NCBI GenBank assembly: GCA_022824585.1 | Contig: JAJDZN010000036.1 | Coordinates: 1-42,518 of the forward strand | DNA from: Bryobacterales bacterium | GTDB taxonomy: Bacteria > Acidobacteriota > Terriglobia > Bryobacterales > UBA6623 | Reading direction: 5' to 3' | Length of the DNA stretch: 42,518 bases | Part shown: piece by piece, positions 21,515 to 29,692 of the stretch | Numbering within the stretch: the first letter of the stretch is position 1 | How the letters are laid out: each line of letters opens with the position of its first letter | Position numbers and translations under genes: made by a program | Notes under the pieces: model-generated | What the model was told of the DNA's origin: nothing | Database searches by the model: none | What the model saw: only the letters and a program-made list of their open reading frames with translations

Positions 21515-22087
21515 GTGCCGGGCGCGAGCGGCCGAACCGTCGGCGAGGTCGGCTCAATCAAGCTGACGCTGCCGCGGTGCCGGCCCGGACTGGGCGATTT
21601 GATCGTGCGCCCGGATGCGCCTGAGTTGATCGATGGCGTCCGGGTCGAGGAATTCTCGCTCTGGCCGGACGACCGGGGGTATTTCCTTGAGGTAGCACGG
21701 TTGGGGCAGGGGCTTCCCGCTGCGTTTCCCAGCTCTACCACCCAGGTGTCGGCGGCGCTCAGTTATCCGGGCACGGTCAAGGCGTTTCACTTCCACACCC
21801 GGCAAAGCGACCTGTGGGTTCCGTGCCGCGGCATGCTGCAGGTCGCCCTCTGTGACTTGCGCCAAGGCTCTCCGACACATGGGATGCGCAACACGCTCTA
21901 TATCGGGCAATTCCGTCCGTGGCAGCTGCTGATTCCCCCGGGAGTTGCGCACGGCTACAAGGTGATCGGCGACTCGGAGGCGCTGCTGGTGTACCTCACC
22001 GACCGGCATTACGACCCGTCCGACGAGGGCCGCCTGCCCCATGACAGCCCCGAGATCGCGTACGACTGGGAGACTCAGCGCAAGTGA
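21515..22087 (+). CDS. rfbC: dTDP-4-dehydrorhamnose 3,5-epimerase family protein
   Basis: 190-residue cupin of the RmlC family, which epimerises C3 and C5 of the dTDP-4-keto sugar made by RfbB. The order of family motifs is kept: [30 protein letters not shown] (catalytic His region), [35 protein letters not shown] and [15 protein letters not shown]. The usual HYQ...K-L-V segment reads [12 protein letters not shown], so the conserved Lys appears replaced by Asp; this may be a variant or related sugar epimerase. GTG start 13 bases after aroF. Its stop overlaps the rfbB start (GTGA, 22084-22087), so the two are translationally coupled. Confidence 0.82.
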   Translation: MPGASGRTVGEVGSIKLTLPRCRPGLGDLIVRPDAPELIDGVRVEEFSLWPDDRGYFLEVARLGQGLPAAFPSSTTQVSAALSYPGTVKAFHFHTRQSDLWVPCRGMLQVALCDLRQGSPTHGMRNTLYIGQFRPWQLLIPPGVAHGYKVIGDSEALLVYLTDRHYDPSDEGRLPHDSPEIAYDWETQRK

Positions 22088-23112
22088 GGTTGCTGGTCAC
22101 CGGCGGCGCCGGCTTCATAGGCTCGAACTTCGTCCGCCAGGCCTTGCGAAGCAGCCGGAAGGTGGAGATCCTCGTCTTGGATCTCCTCACCTATGCTGGC
22201 AACCTGGAGAATCTGGCACCGGTCGCTGATCTTCCGACCTTTCGGTTCAGCCGGGTTGACATTCGCGATCTGGCTGCGGTGCGCGACGCATTCAGGAGCT
22301 TTCGCCCCGACGCGGTTGTGCATTTCGCAGCCGAGTCCCACGTGGACCGCAGCATTCACTCCCCAGCCGAGTTCGTCTCGACAAACGTAACGGGCACGGG
22401 CGTGCTCCTCGAGGCAGCGCGCGAGCGGCCGGTAGAGCGATTCCTTCACGTGTCCACGGACGAAGTCTACGGGAGCATTTCAGCGCCGCACGCCGCCGAT
22501 GAAGAGTGGCCCCTGAATCCGTCGAATCCCTACTCCGCGTCCAAGGCCGGTGCCGACCTACTGGTGTTGGCATACGCGAAGACGCATTCTCTTCCGGTGC
22601 TCATCACGCGAGCGTCGAACAACTATGGACCGTATCAATTCCCCGAAAAGCTCATACCGCTGATGATCACCAATGCCCTCGCGGACAAGCCGCTGCCCGT
22701 TTATGGCGATGGGCTTCAGGTGAGGGACTGGTTGCACGTCAACGACCACTGCCGAGCGATCGAAGCGGTTCTCGCCGCAGGCCGTGCCGGTGAGACGTAC
22801 AACATCGGCGGCGGGTGCTCGATGCAGAACATCGAGGTGGTTCGGCGCGTGCTGGACTGCTGCCGCAAGCCAGAGTCCCTGATCGAATACGTTCCGGATC
22901 GCCCCGGCCACGACCGTCGTTACGCGCTCGACTCGAAGAAGGTCAAGAGCGACACGGGCTGGGAGCCTAGCACAAGCTTCGATTCCGGATTGTGGGAGAC
23001 GGTGCGATGGTTCCGCGACAACCCGGAATGGTCTGCGCGAGTGCACTCGGGAGAGTACCGGACGTTCCATGACCTGAACTACTCCCAACGCGGCGAGCTC
23101 CCATCCGTCTGA
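22084..23112 (+). CDS. rfbB: dTDP-glucose 4,6-dehydratase
   Basis: Converts dTDP-glucose to dTDP-4-keto-6-deoxyglucose, the gateway to rhamnose and other deoxysugars of surface polysaccharide. 342 residues, short-chain dehydrogenase fold: NAD site TGGAGFIG at 6-13, HFAAESHVDRSI at 80-91, the dehydratase motif STDEVYG at 124-130 with the Asp-Glu pair, catalytic YSASK at 150-154, and the sugar-binding NNYGPYQFPEKLIPL. GTG start overlapping the rfbC stop. The partners rfbA and rfbD are not in the window, so the pathway is completed elsewhere or leads to another sugar. Confidence 0.95.
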   Translation: MRLLVTGGAGFIGSNFVRQALRSSRKVEILVLDLLTYAGNLENLAPVADLPTFRFSRVDIRDLAAVRDAFRSFRPDAVVHFAAESHVDRSIHSPAEFVSTNVTGTGVLLEAARERPVERFLHVSTDEVYGSISAPHAADEEWPLNPSNPYSASKAGADLLVLAYAKTHSLPVLITRASNNYGPYQFPEKLIPLMITNALADKPLPVYGDGLQVRDWLHVNDHCRAIEAVLAAGRAGETYNIGGGCSMQNIEVVRRVLDCCRKPESLIEYVPDRPGHDRRYALDSKKVKSDTGWEPSTSFDSGLWETVRWFRDNPEWSARVHSGEYRTFHDLNYSQRGELPSV

Positions 23113-23482
23113 CTTCGCGGCCACTAGCGTCAATGCACGAGAAGCGAGGCCAGGGGCCGCAGCGGACACTCGCGGATTCGGTGAAAGTGTTGCAAGACCA
23201 CCGGGGATCTGCCCAGTTTGTCCAAGTGCCCTTGCAACGCCCGCTGTGCGGCCGACTGCGGGATTCCATTGGTGGTGTCTCGGAGGCTCTTGCGATCTAG
23301 AACGTCCCCCTGGATCCCAGCAAGCCCGAGATCCATCAGGTCGCCGAGACTGGTTCCGCAGCGTGCATCTGTCTGGCCTGCGGAACAGGCAGCGAGACTG
23401 CCGAGCAGATGAATATGTGGCTCATGATTATGTTTGATACGATAATGATTAACTCTATAATGATTAGCTCTATAATGAGGGC
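23113..23482. other. Intergenic region with AT-rich repeat promoter
   Basis: 370 bp without a gene I can support. The last 80 bases are far more AT-rich than their surroundings and contain the 15-bp repeats at 23441-23485. On the minus strand a frame of over 100 codons is open from the repeats to a stop at 23130. It lacks a convincing start and a recognisable domain, and could be a truncated gene cut at the repeats. Confidence 0.4.
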
Positions 23483-23485
23483 GTG
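23441..23485 (+). repeat. Three 15-bp tandem repeats carrying TATAAT boxes
   Basis: Units GATAATGATTAACTC (23441-23455), TATAATGATTAGCTC (23456-23470) and TATAATGAGGGCGTG (23471-23485). The first two differ at two bases; the third keeps only the first eight. Each unit starts with a -10-like hexamer. The last hexamer ends 6 nt before the GTG of the ATPase gene, so the repeat is also a promoter candidate. Confidence 0.75.
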
Positions 23486-24874
23486 GAGTTCATTGACCGC
23501 GACAGCGAGATTCGCCGGCTAGACCGCGGGCTGGCCCGAACGGGCTCGTTTTCTGTGATCTGGGGGCGGCGTCGGGTCGGAAAGTCGCGTCTCCTAATTG
23601 AGTGGTGCGGGCGATGCAACGGACTCTACACAGTTGCGGAGCATTCCGCGCCTGAGGTTCAGCGCCGCTACTTGGCGTCCGCGATAGCCGAGCGGTTTCC
23701 CGGCTTCGCGGATGTCGAGTATCCCACTTGGCGGGCGCTCTTCGCGCGACTCGCGGCCGAGGCTGATCAGATCGGCTGGCCGGGGCCATTTGTCCTGGAC
23801 GAGCTTCCGTACCTGATCGCAGCGGATCGGGGCTTTCCCAGCGAGTTCCAAAACTGGCTGGACGAACCTTGCAGGCGACTGCGAGTCGTAGTCAGCGGAT
23901 CGAGTCAGAGCATGATGCATCGCGCTGTCCTAGACGCAAGTGCGCCGCTTTTCGGAAGAGCAGTTGAATCGTTTGCGTTGCGGCCCCTGAGCGCCGGCTT
24001 CCTTGCGGACGCGTTCGGGTTCAGTCGGCTCAGCGACTTGGTGGAGATTCACGCTATCTGGGGCGGGATGCCGCGCTATTGGGAACTGGCCTCCCCATAC
24101 GGCACGAATCTCGATGAAGCGGTCGATTCCCTCGTTCTCGATCCGTCCGGTCCGCTCCATCACGAGCCGGAGCGACTGCTCCGGGAAGAGATTCCCCCGG
24201 CGACCTCCCTGCGTCCACTTCTCGACGTAGTCGGTTCAGGCGCGCACCGCCTGAGTGAGATCGGCGGCAGACTCGGCCGCCCGGCAACAAGCCTCGCCGC
24301 GCCGATTGCCGCGCTCATGGAGATGGGATTTGTTCGTCGAGAACTCCCGTTCGGCAGCGATCCGCGCTCGGGCAAGCGCAGTCTGTACCGCATTGACGAT
24401 CCATTCTTGCGCATGTGGTTTCGCGTGGTAGCCCCACACCGCGCCGCACTTACCGCCTCCCCGCCCGAATCACGCCTCCGCTACTGGCATCGTTACAAGC
24501 ACGACTTGGAAGCCAGAGCTTGGGAGGAGTTGTGTAGCGCTGCCGTGCCGATGCTGCATCGGTCCGACCATCCTCTCGCCGGACTCGGCCCATTCGAGCC
24601 CGCGCAACGATTCTGGCACGGAAGCATGCCCGAGCGGGACATGGTCGCGCGTTCCGTCGACGGAAGGCACGTGCTAGTGGGCGAAGCAAAGCGTTCATCG
24701 GACTCCAAGAATGCCGGAAGATTGCTCGCGGCGCTTGCCCACGCCGACCTGCCGGGCGTGAGCGATTGCGACATCGTTCCCGTGCTCTTCGTCCCCGAGG
24801 CGGAAGATGTGCCCCGTCAGCATGAACTCGGATTCGTGGTGGATGCCGAGTCCGTGTTCACTGCTCTGCGGTGA
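23483..24874 (+). CDS. AAA-type ATPase with DUF234-like C-terminus
   Basis: 463 residues. The ATPase domain (about 1-210) has Walker A GRRRVGKS at 28-35, a Walker B-like PFVLDELPYL and a sensor VVVSGSSQSMM, the pattern of the archaeal-type ATPase_2 family common in bacteria and archaea. A winged-helix part follows (RLSEIGGRLGRPATSLAAPI, then FVRRELPF). The DUF234-like C-terminus has D386 and E401-x-K403 (ERDMVARS...GEAKRS), resembling a PD-(D/E)xK nuclease core. Function of this family is unsettled. GTG start with a TATAAT box 6 nt upstream and no Shine-Dalgarno, so translation may be leaderless. AT-rich repeats upstream hint at transfer. Confidence 0.82.
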   Translation: MEFIDRDSEIRRLDRGLARTGSFSVIWGRRRVGKSRLLIEWCGRCNGLYTVAEHSAPEVQRRYLASAIAERFPGFADVEYPTWRALFARLAAEADQIGWPGPFVLDELPYLIAADRGFPSEFQNWLDEPCRRLRVVVSGSSQSMMHRAVLDASAPLFGRAVESFALRPLSAGFLADAFGFSRLSDLVEIHAIWGGMPRYWELASPYGTNLDEAVDSLVLDPSGPLHHEPERLLREEIPPATSLRPLLDVVGSGAHRLSEIGGRLGRPATSLAAPIAALMEMGFVRRELPFGSDPRSGKRSLYRIDDPFLRMWFRVVAPHRAALTASPPESRLRYWHRYKHDLEARAWEELCSAAVPMLHRSDHPLAGLGPFEPAQRFWHGSMPERDMVARSVDGRHVLVGEAKRSSDSKNAGRLLAALAHADLPGVSDCDIVPVLFVPEAEDVPRQHELGFVVDAESVFTALR

Positions 24875-24942
24875 CTTGCCGGGCTGTGCACCGAGAGACA
24901 GCGCTTGGGGCGCTAGCCTCGGACGGCGGTCGGCGCGGACCG

Positions 24943-25944
24943 TCAGAACCACCGCTGCTTGTCAACCACGTTGCGCAAGGGCTCTCCCCGGACAAACCTG
25001 CCCGCGTTGTCGAGCAAGACTTCGAGGTGTCTCTCGGCGATGGCTGGGGAGTGCCCCGCGATATGCGGCGTGAGGATGACGTTCTCGTGGTTCCAGAGGG
25101 GATGCTCTGCCGGAAGCGGCTCAACCTCGTATACGTCCAGCGCCGCACCCCCGATCTCGCCCTCGTCCAAGGCGCTGCAAAGATCGTCAAGGTTCACGAT
25201 CACGCCGCGCCCGATGTTGATCAGCACGCCGCTGGACTTCATCAGGGCAAACTTGTCGCTGCGAAACAAACCCGCGGTGTCCGGGGTATGCGGGGCGGCG
25301 ATCACGACATAGTCGCTCTCGGCCAGGAGGTCGTCCAACCGGTCTGCGTTCCAAGGACCGGTGACGCCCGCAGGCGCATGGCGGGGGTCGGAGTCGACCG
25401 CTACAACTCGCATCCCGAAGCACACGCCCCTGCGAGCGATCTCGCCTCCGATCGATCCCAGTCCGACCACGCCCAGCGTAGACCCGGCCAGCGTCGTGTG
25501 GGAGAGATCGATGCCGGTTGTCACCGCCGGGCCGCTGCGGAACGACTGGCCCTCCTTGCGCCCGCCATAGGGCTTCCATTGCCTTTGCTGCTGTTGGCGG
25601 ATGTAGATGTGCAGGTTGCGCGCGAAGCACAGCATGCAGCCGAACACGTGGTCTGCGATGTTGTCGTGGAACAGGCCGCGCATGTTGGTCAGTTGCAGGG
25701 GATGCTCGGCCAGCGCCGGAAATATGTAGTGTTCGAGACTGGCGGTCGGCGATTGCACCCACCGCAGCTGCCGCGCCGCCGCTAGCATCGACGGGGTGAG
25801 CTTGCCGAAGAATCCGTCGGCGTCCGCAATCTCGGCCTCGGCCTCGGCCTCGCTCGCGCAGCTCACGACTTGCATGGGTGCGCTGGCCGCCGCGAGCCGC
25901 GCGAGCCGCGTAGCCTCGACTTCGGGGTGGAGCACGAGCTTCAT
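24943..25944 (-). CDS. D-isomer-specific 2-hydroxyacid dehydrogenase
   Basis: 333-residue NAD(P)-dependent oxidoreductase that interconverts 2-keto and D-2-hydroxy acids. The nucleotide-binding motif GVVGLGSIGGEIARR is typical; catalytic residues are in the family positions: Arg in INIGRGVIVN, Glu in DVYEVEPLPAEHPLW and His in ILTPHIAGHS. The substrate domain (1-95 and the C-terminal tail) gives no clue to specificity. The start ATG overlaps the stop of the preceding amidohydrolase gene as ATGA (25941-25944), so it is the last gene of a coupled three-gene operon. A link between a hydroxyacid and the amidohydrolase products is possible but not shown. Confidence 0.92.
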   Translation of the reverse strand: MKLVLHPEVEATRLARLAAASAPMQVVSCASEAEAEAEIADADGFFGKLTPSMLAAARQLRWVQSPTASLEHYIFPALAEHPLQLTNMRGLFHDNIADHVFGCMLCFARNLHIYIRQQQQRQWKPYGGRKEGQSFRSGPAVTTGIDLSHTTLAGSTLGVVGLGSIGGEIARRGVCFGMRVVAVDSDPRHAPAGVTGPWNADRLDDLLAESDYVVIAAPHTPDTAGLFRSDKFALMKSSGVLINIGRGVIVNLDDLCSALDEGEIGGAALDVYEVEPLPAEHPLWNHENVILTPHIAGHSPAIAERHLEVLLDNAGRFVRGEPLRNVVDKQRWF

Positions 25945-27158
25945 CGAACCTCCTCGCTCACGACTTCACCTTCGATGATGACAGCCACGCAATGGGTCGA
26001 ATACTCGAACGGATCTCCGTCGTACAGGGCGATGTCCCCGTCCTTGCCGACTTCGATGGACCCAATCCGATCGTCCACCCCGAGCACGCGCGCGGCGTTG
26101 ATCGTGATACTGCGCAGCGCATCGTCGAATCCAAGCCCGTGGGCGGCGGCCACGCCGGCCTCGAACAGAACCAAGCGGCTCTTCGGCACGTACGCCTCGT
26201 AGCCGCCTTGTAGCGCGACCGGGATCCCTGCGTCACGCAGCCTTGCGGCGGTCTCGAAACTCAGGTTCTCCGTCTCGCCTTGGGCCCGCATCATGGTGGG
26301 ATGCACGATGACCGATACGCCGGAGTCACGGATTCGGTCCAGGACATCGTACGCTTCGGCGACCCCGTCCAGCACGACTGGAATGTCGAACTCCTCGCGA
26401 ATGCGCAGCACGGTCAGGATGTCTTGGGTTCGTTGCGCGGTGACGAGCAATGGAACCTTGCCCTCCAGGATCTCGCCGAGTGCATCGAGCCGCAGGTCGC
26501 GATCCGGGCGCTCGTCCTCGTCTTCGGCGGAGCGCCCGTCAAGGTATTCCCGCGCCTTGATCAGCTCGGCGCGCAGCATGGCGACCATCTTCGCCCGCGT
26601 CCCCGGGGCCTTGTTCCCACGCTCTCGCGCTCCGTCGCCGACAGTCGCCGCGATCATGGCCAAGGGCTTGACCACGGCCTCTTCCACGCTCGCGCCGCGC
26701 GTCTTCATGACTGCAGTCTGGCCGCTCACAAGTGAGCGCGGGGCATGGCCCGTGTGGACAGTCGTCACGCCGTACCCGCGCACCCACTCCACCAGCGCTT
26801 CGCGCGGATTGTAGGCGTCGATTGCGCGCAGTTCGGGCTGTATCGGGGCGGAATCCTCGATCTGGTCTTGATCGTGCTCTTGGTTCAAGTACCCGCTGAG
26901 CCCGATCGTCGAGCGGGCATCGATCAGCCCGGGCGTTACCACGGCGGCGGACATGGTGCGGAAACCGCCTGGGATCTCGATCTCGCCGGCTGGCCCCACT
27001 TGGCTGATCTTGCCGTCCTCGATGACCACCACGGCATTCTCGAGCGGCTCGCCCGCGGCAGTGTGAACTGTCGCGCCGGTCACGGCGATCTGGCCGAATG
27101 CAGCACCGGCCGAGACGATGCCCGCGACCAGTGCCGCGAGTCGCTGCAGGCGGGTCAT
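25941..27158 (-). CDS. Amidohydrolase-fold protein lacking metal ligands (probable pseudoenzyme)
   Basis: 405 residues from the ATG at 27158, which has a GAGGAG ribosome site and begins a signal peptide (MTRLQRLAALVAGIVSAGAA). The fold is the same as in the upstream gene: ENAVVVIEDGKISQVGP, VVTPGLIDARSTIGLSGY, RTQDILTVLRIREEFDIPVV, and the closing ARVLGVDDRIGSIEVGKDGD. At positions where the neighbour has metal ligands, this protein has others: D-T-H-S-H becomes D-A-R-S-T (residues 80-84), HFHTHRHDD becomes LLVTAQRTQD, LQHVSDG becomes LDGVAEA, and HTDDP becomes GGYEAY. It is intact in length, so it is probably a retained non-catalytic partner. It overlaps both neighbours by ATGA. Confidence 0.85.
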   Translation of the reverse strand: MTRLQRLAALVAGIVSAGAAFGQIAVTGATVHTAAGEPLENAVVVIEDGKISQVGPAGEIEIPGGFRTMSAAVVTPGLIDARSTIGLSGYLNQEHDQDQIEDSAPIQPELRAIDAYNPREALVEWVRGYGVTTVHTGHAPRSLVSGQTAVMKTRGASVEEAVVKPLAMIAATVGDGARERGNKAPGTRAKMVAMLRAELIKAREYLDGRSAEDEDERPDRDLRLDALGEILEGKVPLLVTAQRTQDILTVLRIREEFDIPVVLDGVAEAYDVLDRIRDSGVSVIVHPTMMRAQGETENLSFETAARLRDAGIPVALQGGYEAYVPKSRLVLFEAGVAAAHGLGFDDALRSITINAARVLGVDDRIGSIEVGKDGDIALYDGDPFEYSTHCVAVIIEGEVVSEEVR

Positions 27159-28459
27159 TCGTGCTCTCCTCGGGCGATTCCGTGAAGCAGGTGGCCTTGG
27201 TCGTGGCTTGCCCCGAAACCGCCTTCCGCATAGAGCCGGTCTTGAGGATCGTCCCGGTCGAACACTTTCGCGCCATCCACCCACGTTTGCAGTACCTGCG
27301 TGTACACGCTGAGCGGATCCCCGGAAAGCACTACGAGGTCCGCATCCTTGCCCACTTCCAAGGAACCGACGCGATCTTCCAGGCCGAGCATCCGGGCCCC
27401 GGCCATTGTGAGGCCGTACAGCGCGCCCTCCCGCGACATTCCGGCCCGCACGGCCAGTGCGGCCATCCTGTTGAACAGCCTTGAATCCGTGATCGGATCG
27501 TCGGTGTGAAAGCCTGTCACCACGCCGGCCTGCTCCAAGATCGGCCCGGTAGCGAGTTGGTTGTCCTTGGCTTCGAGCTTTCCGCCGGGACTGTCGATCA
27601 GAATGAGCGAGGCGCCCAGCACCTGCGCGGATGCGGCGATCTCGTCCGCCACCGCCCAGCCGTCGCTCACGTGCTGCAGGACGACCTTGAACCCAAACTC
27701 GTCGGCCAGCCGGAGGACGGTCAGGATGTCATCGTGCCTGTGGGTATGGAAATGCACCACGCGCTCGCCCGCCAGGATCTCTCCCAAGGTCTCCAGGCCT
27801 AGGTCGCGCGGCGGCAGCTTGTCTGCGTCGCCGGCCGCCTGCGCCACCTTGTCGCGATAGTCCATGGCCTCCAGGAACCTCTCTCGGACGATCGCGGCAG
27901 ACTTCGCTCGCGAGCCGGGAAACGGTGGATCCTTGCGCGAGTTGGTCCCGTTGGCCATCTTGATTCCGTACGCCAGCGACCCGTCTGGCCGGCGGATCAG
28001 CAGATCGTCGATCACCTTGCTGTCGCGGTGCTTCACATAGAGCGTCTGTCCGCTTAGCAGGTGTCCCGAGCCCGGCATGACGTTGGCTGTGGTGATGCCC
28101 CCGGCTTGGGCTTTCTGTATCCGGGCATCACGCACGTTGATCGAGTCGAGGGCGCGTGCATCGGGGTGCATGGGGCCGCTGCCGTCTCCGCCTTCCACGC
28201 TGCCAGCGTGGCTGTGCGTATCCACGAAGCCCGGCAAGAGCACGGAGCCGCTAACGTCGTGCTGAACGGCTTCGGCGGGAATTTGCACTGCGGGCGCTGG
28301 ACCCAAGGCGACGATCTTGCCGTCATGGATGACGAGCGTGCCGTTTTCGATGGGAGGCCCGGTGATCGGATACAGGTACGCGCCAACAAACGCCTGAGGT
28401 GTCTCTTGCGCGCCCGCTGCTGCAACAAGCAGCGCGCTGAGAAGCAAGCTTCGGAGCAT
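27155..28459 (-). CDS. Exported metal-dependent amidohydrolase
   Basis: 434 residues with a signal peptide (MLRSLLLSALLVAAAGAQ). The N-terminal composite domain holds GTLVIHDGKIVALGPA. The barrel carries LLPGFVDTHSHAGS (His82, His84), VVHFHTHRHDDILTVLR, VVLQHVSDGWAVADEI and VVTGFHTDDPITDSR with the catalytic Asp, so the metal site is complete. It belongs to the imidazolonepropionase-like or dipeptidase-like branch; the substrate is unknown. It heads a three-gene operon with a metal-less paralogue and a hydroxyacid dehydrogenase. A TAGAAT box ends 6 nt before the ATG with no ribosome site, suggesting a leaderless message. Confidence 0.92.
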   Translation of the reverse strand: MLRSLLLSALLVAAAGAQETPQAFVGAYLYPITGPPIENGTLVIHDGKIVALGPAPAVQIPAEAVQHDVSGSVLLPGFVDTHSHAGSVEGGDGSGPMHPDARALDSINVRDARIQKAQAGGITTANVMPGSGHLLSGQTLYVKHRDSKVIDDLLIRRPDGSLAYGIKMANGTNSRKDPPFPGSRAKSAAIVRERFLEAMDYRDKVAQAAGDADKLPPRDLGLETLGEILAGERVVHFHTHRHDDILTVLRLADEFGFKVVLQHVSDGWAVADEIAASAQVLGASLILIDSPGGKLEAKDNQLATGPILEQAGVVTGFHTDDPITDSRLFNRMAALAVRAGMSREGALYGLTMAGARMLGLEDRVGSLEVGKDADLVVLSGDPLSVYTQVLQTWVDGAKVFDRDDPQDRLYAEGGFGASHDQGHLLHGIARGEHE

Positions 28460-28465
28460 ATGAAG

Positions 28466-28471
28466 ATTCTA
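28466..28471 (-). promoter_or_regulatory. Start-proximal -10 box of the amidohydrolase operon
   Basis: TAGAAT on the minus strand (context CCTTAGAATCTTCAT then ATG), 6 nt from box to start codon. It would place the transcript start at the ATG of the first gene. Confidence 0.5.
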
Positions 28472-28557
28472 AGGTCTCGCCAGCAAGCGCTCCCGCACTC
28501 GCCGGGACTGCCGAACCGGGACGCGGGCTTTAACACTACGCTAAGAAGGGGTCGGGC

Positions 28558-29604
28558 ATGCAACGTCTGCTTGTACGCGCCACGAATTGGATCGGCGATG
28601 CCATCATGTCGATTCCCGCTCTGAGGGCGATCCGGCGAGCGCACGCGGGCTGGCAGGTCACGATCCTGGCGCTGCCGTGGGTGGCGGGCCTCTACGAGGG
28701 AGAGGGATTTTGCGACGAGGTCTTGGTCTACCAGAGGGACGGAGCCCATCGCGGGCTTCGGGGCAGGGCACGGCTTGCGAGAGAGCTGCGATCCCGCCGC
28801 TTTGACCGCGCCATTCTCCTGCAGAACGCATTTGACGCGGCCTGGCTGGCCTGGCGGGCGCGAGTGCCCGAGCGGATCGGATACGACAGGGACGGTCGCG
28901 GGCTGTTGCTTACTCACAGGGTCCCAGTTCCCTCTCTCGGCGAAATACCCGAGCACCAGAGGTTCTACTACTTGGAATTGCTGCGCAGGGCGCGCCTGAT
29001 CGAGCGCGTGCCGGCAGACATCGCCGCCCGCTTTGACCGGATTGATGCGTTGCGCCGCGACGGCGCGGCACGGTGGGAAGGCCGCGGCCTGTCGCCAGGT
29101 CCGTGGATCGGAGTCAGCCCTGGGGCGGCGTTTGGCTCCGCCAAGCGCTGGCCCGCCGAGCGCTTCGCTAGCGCGGCCGCGGATCTGGCAGAGGAGCTTG
29201 GCACGGGCATCGCCGTTTTCGGATCCGAAGCCGAACTGCCTTTGGCCGCGGAGGTTGCCGCCAGGGCCGGGAAGCGATCCATCTGCTTGGCCGGCCAGAC
29301 GAGCCTGCCGGAGTTCTTGGAACTTGCCTCGACATGCCGGCTGTTCCTGACCAATGATTCGGGCTCGATGCACGTGGCCGCCGCGCTGGGCGTGCCTACC
29401 GTGGCCGTTTTCGGCGCCACCAACGCTGATGCCACTGGTCCTGCCGCGCCGTCGGCACGGATCGTCCGCCACCCCGTGGACTGTTCCCCGTGCCTGTTGC
29501 GAGAGTGTCCTATCGAAGGGCATCCATGCATGGCCGGAGTCGAGCCCAAGATGGTCGTCTCCGAGGCTCGGTCTTTGCTGGCCGGCTTGGGCGACGCCGC
29601 GTAG
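28558..29604 (+). CDS. waaF: Lipopolysaccharide heptosyltransferase, glycosyltransferase family 9
   Basis: 348-residue GT9 enzyme that adds heptose to the inner core of lipopolysaccharide at the inner face of the cytoplasmic membrane. The N-terminus RLLVRATNWIGDAIMSIPAL is the WaaF hallmark, with the catalytic Asp in IGDA. The C-terminal nucleotide-binding half has IGVSPGAAFGSAKRWPAERF, FGSEAELPLA, LAGQTSLPEFLELAS and LFLTNDSGSMHVAAALGVP. A cysteine-rich stretch near the end (CSPCLLRECPIEGHPC) is also found in WaaF homologues. It shares its upstream region divergently with the amidohydrolase operon. Confidence 0.9.
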   Translation: MQRLLVRATNWIGDAIMSIPALRAIRRAHAGWQVTILALPWVAGLYEGEGFCDEVLVYQRDGAHRGLRGRARLARELRSRRFDRAILLQNAFDAAWLAWRARVPERIGYDRDGRGLLLTHRVPVPSLGEIPEHQRFYYLELLRRARLIERVPADIAARFDRIDALRRDGAARWEGRGLSPGPWIGVSPGAAFGSAKRWPAERFASAAADLAEELGTGIAVFGSEAELPLAAEVAARAGKRSICLAGQTSLPEFLELASTCRLFLTNDSGSMHVAAALGVPTVAVFGATNADATGPAAPSARIVRHPVDCSPCLLRECPIEGHPCMAGVEPKMVVSEARSLLAGLGDAA

Positions 29605-29679
29605 CGGGTTCGCGTCGTGGAGCCTTCCGGCCCGTCGCCGAGCCCGGCTCCGGCATGGCCTCCCATCCCGCGCCGTCTC

Positions 29680-29685
29680 TAGAAT
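29680..29685 (+). promoter_or_regulatory. Start-proximal -10 box of truB
   Basis: TAGAAT (context TCTCTAGAATGAGCTAG then ATG), 7 nt before the start codon, with no Shine-Dalgarno sequence between them. Confidence 0.45.
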
Positions 29686-29692
29686 GAGCTAG

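Noticed and set aside
23130..23336. 68-codon minus-strand frame between rfbB and the ATPase gene, open further into the repeats
   Set aside because: The translation looks protein-like (LGDLMDLGLAGIQGDVLDRK) but I recognise no family and see no start with a ribosome site; kept only as a possible truncated gene.
23441..23485. Tandem repeats as a CRISPR array
   Set aside because: The units are 15 bp, contiguous and without spacers, so they are simple tandem repeats.
28054..29523. 489-codon minus-strand frame covering waaF and the amidohydrolase 5' end
   Set aside because: It crosses two real genes on different strands; its end merely shadows the amidohydrolase in another frame.
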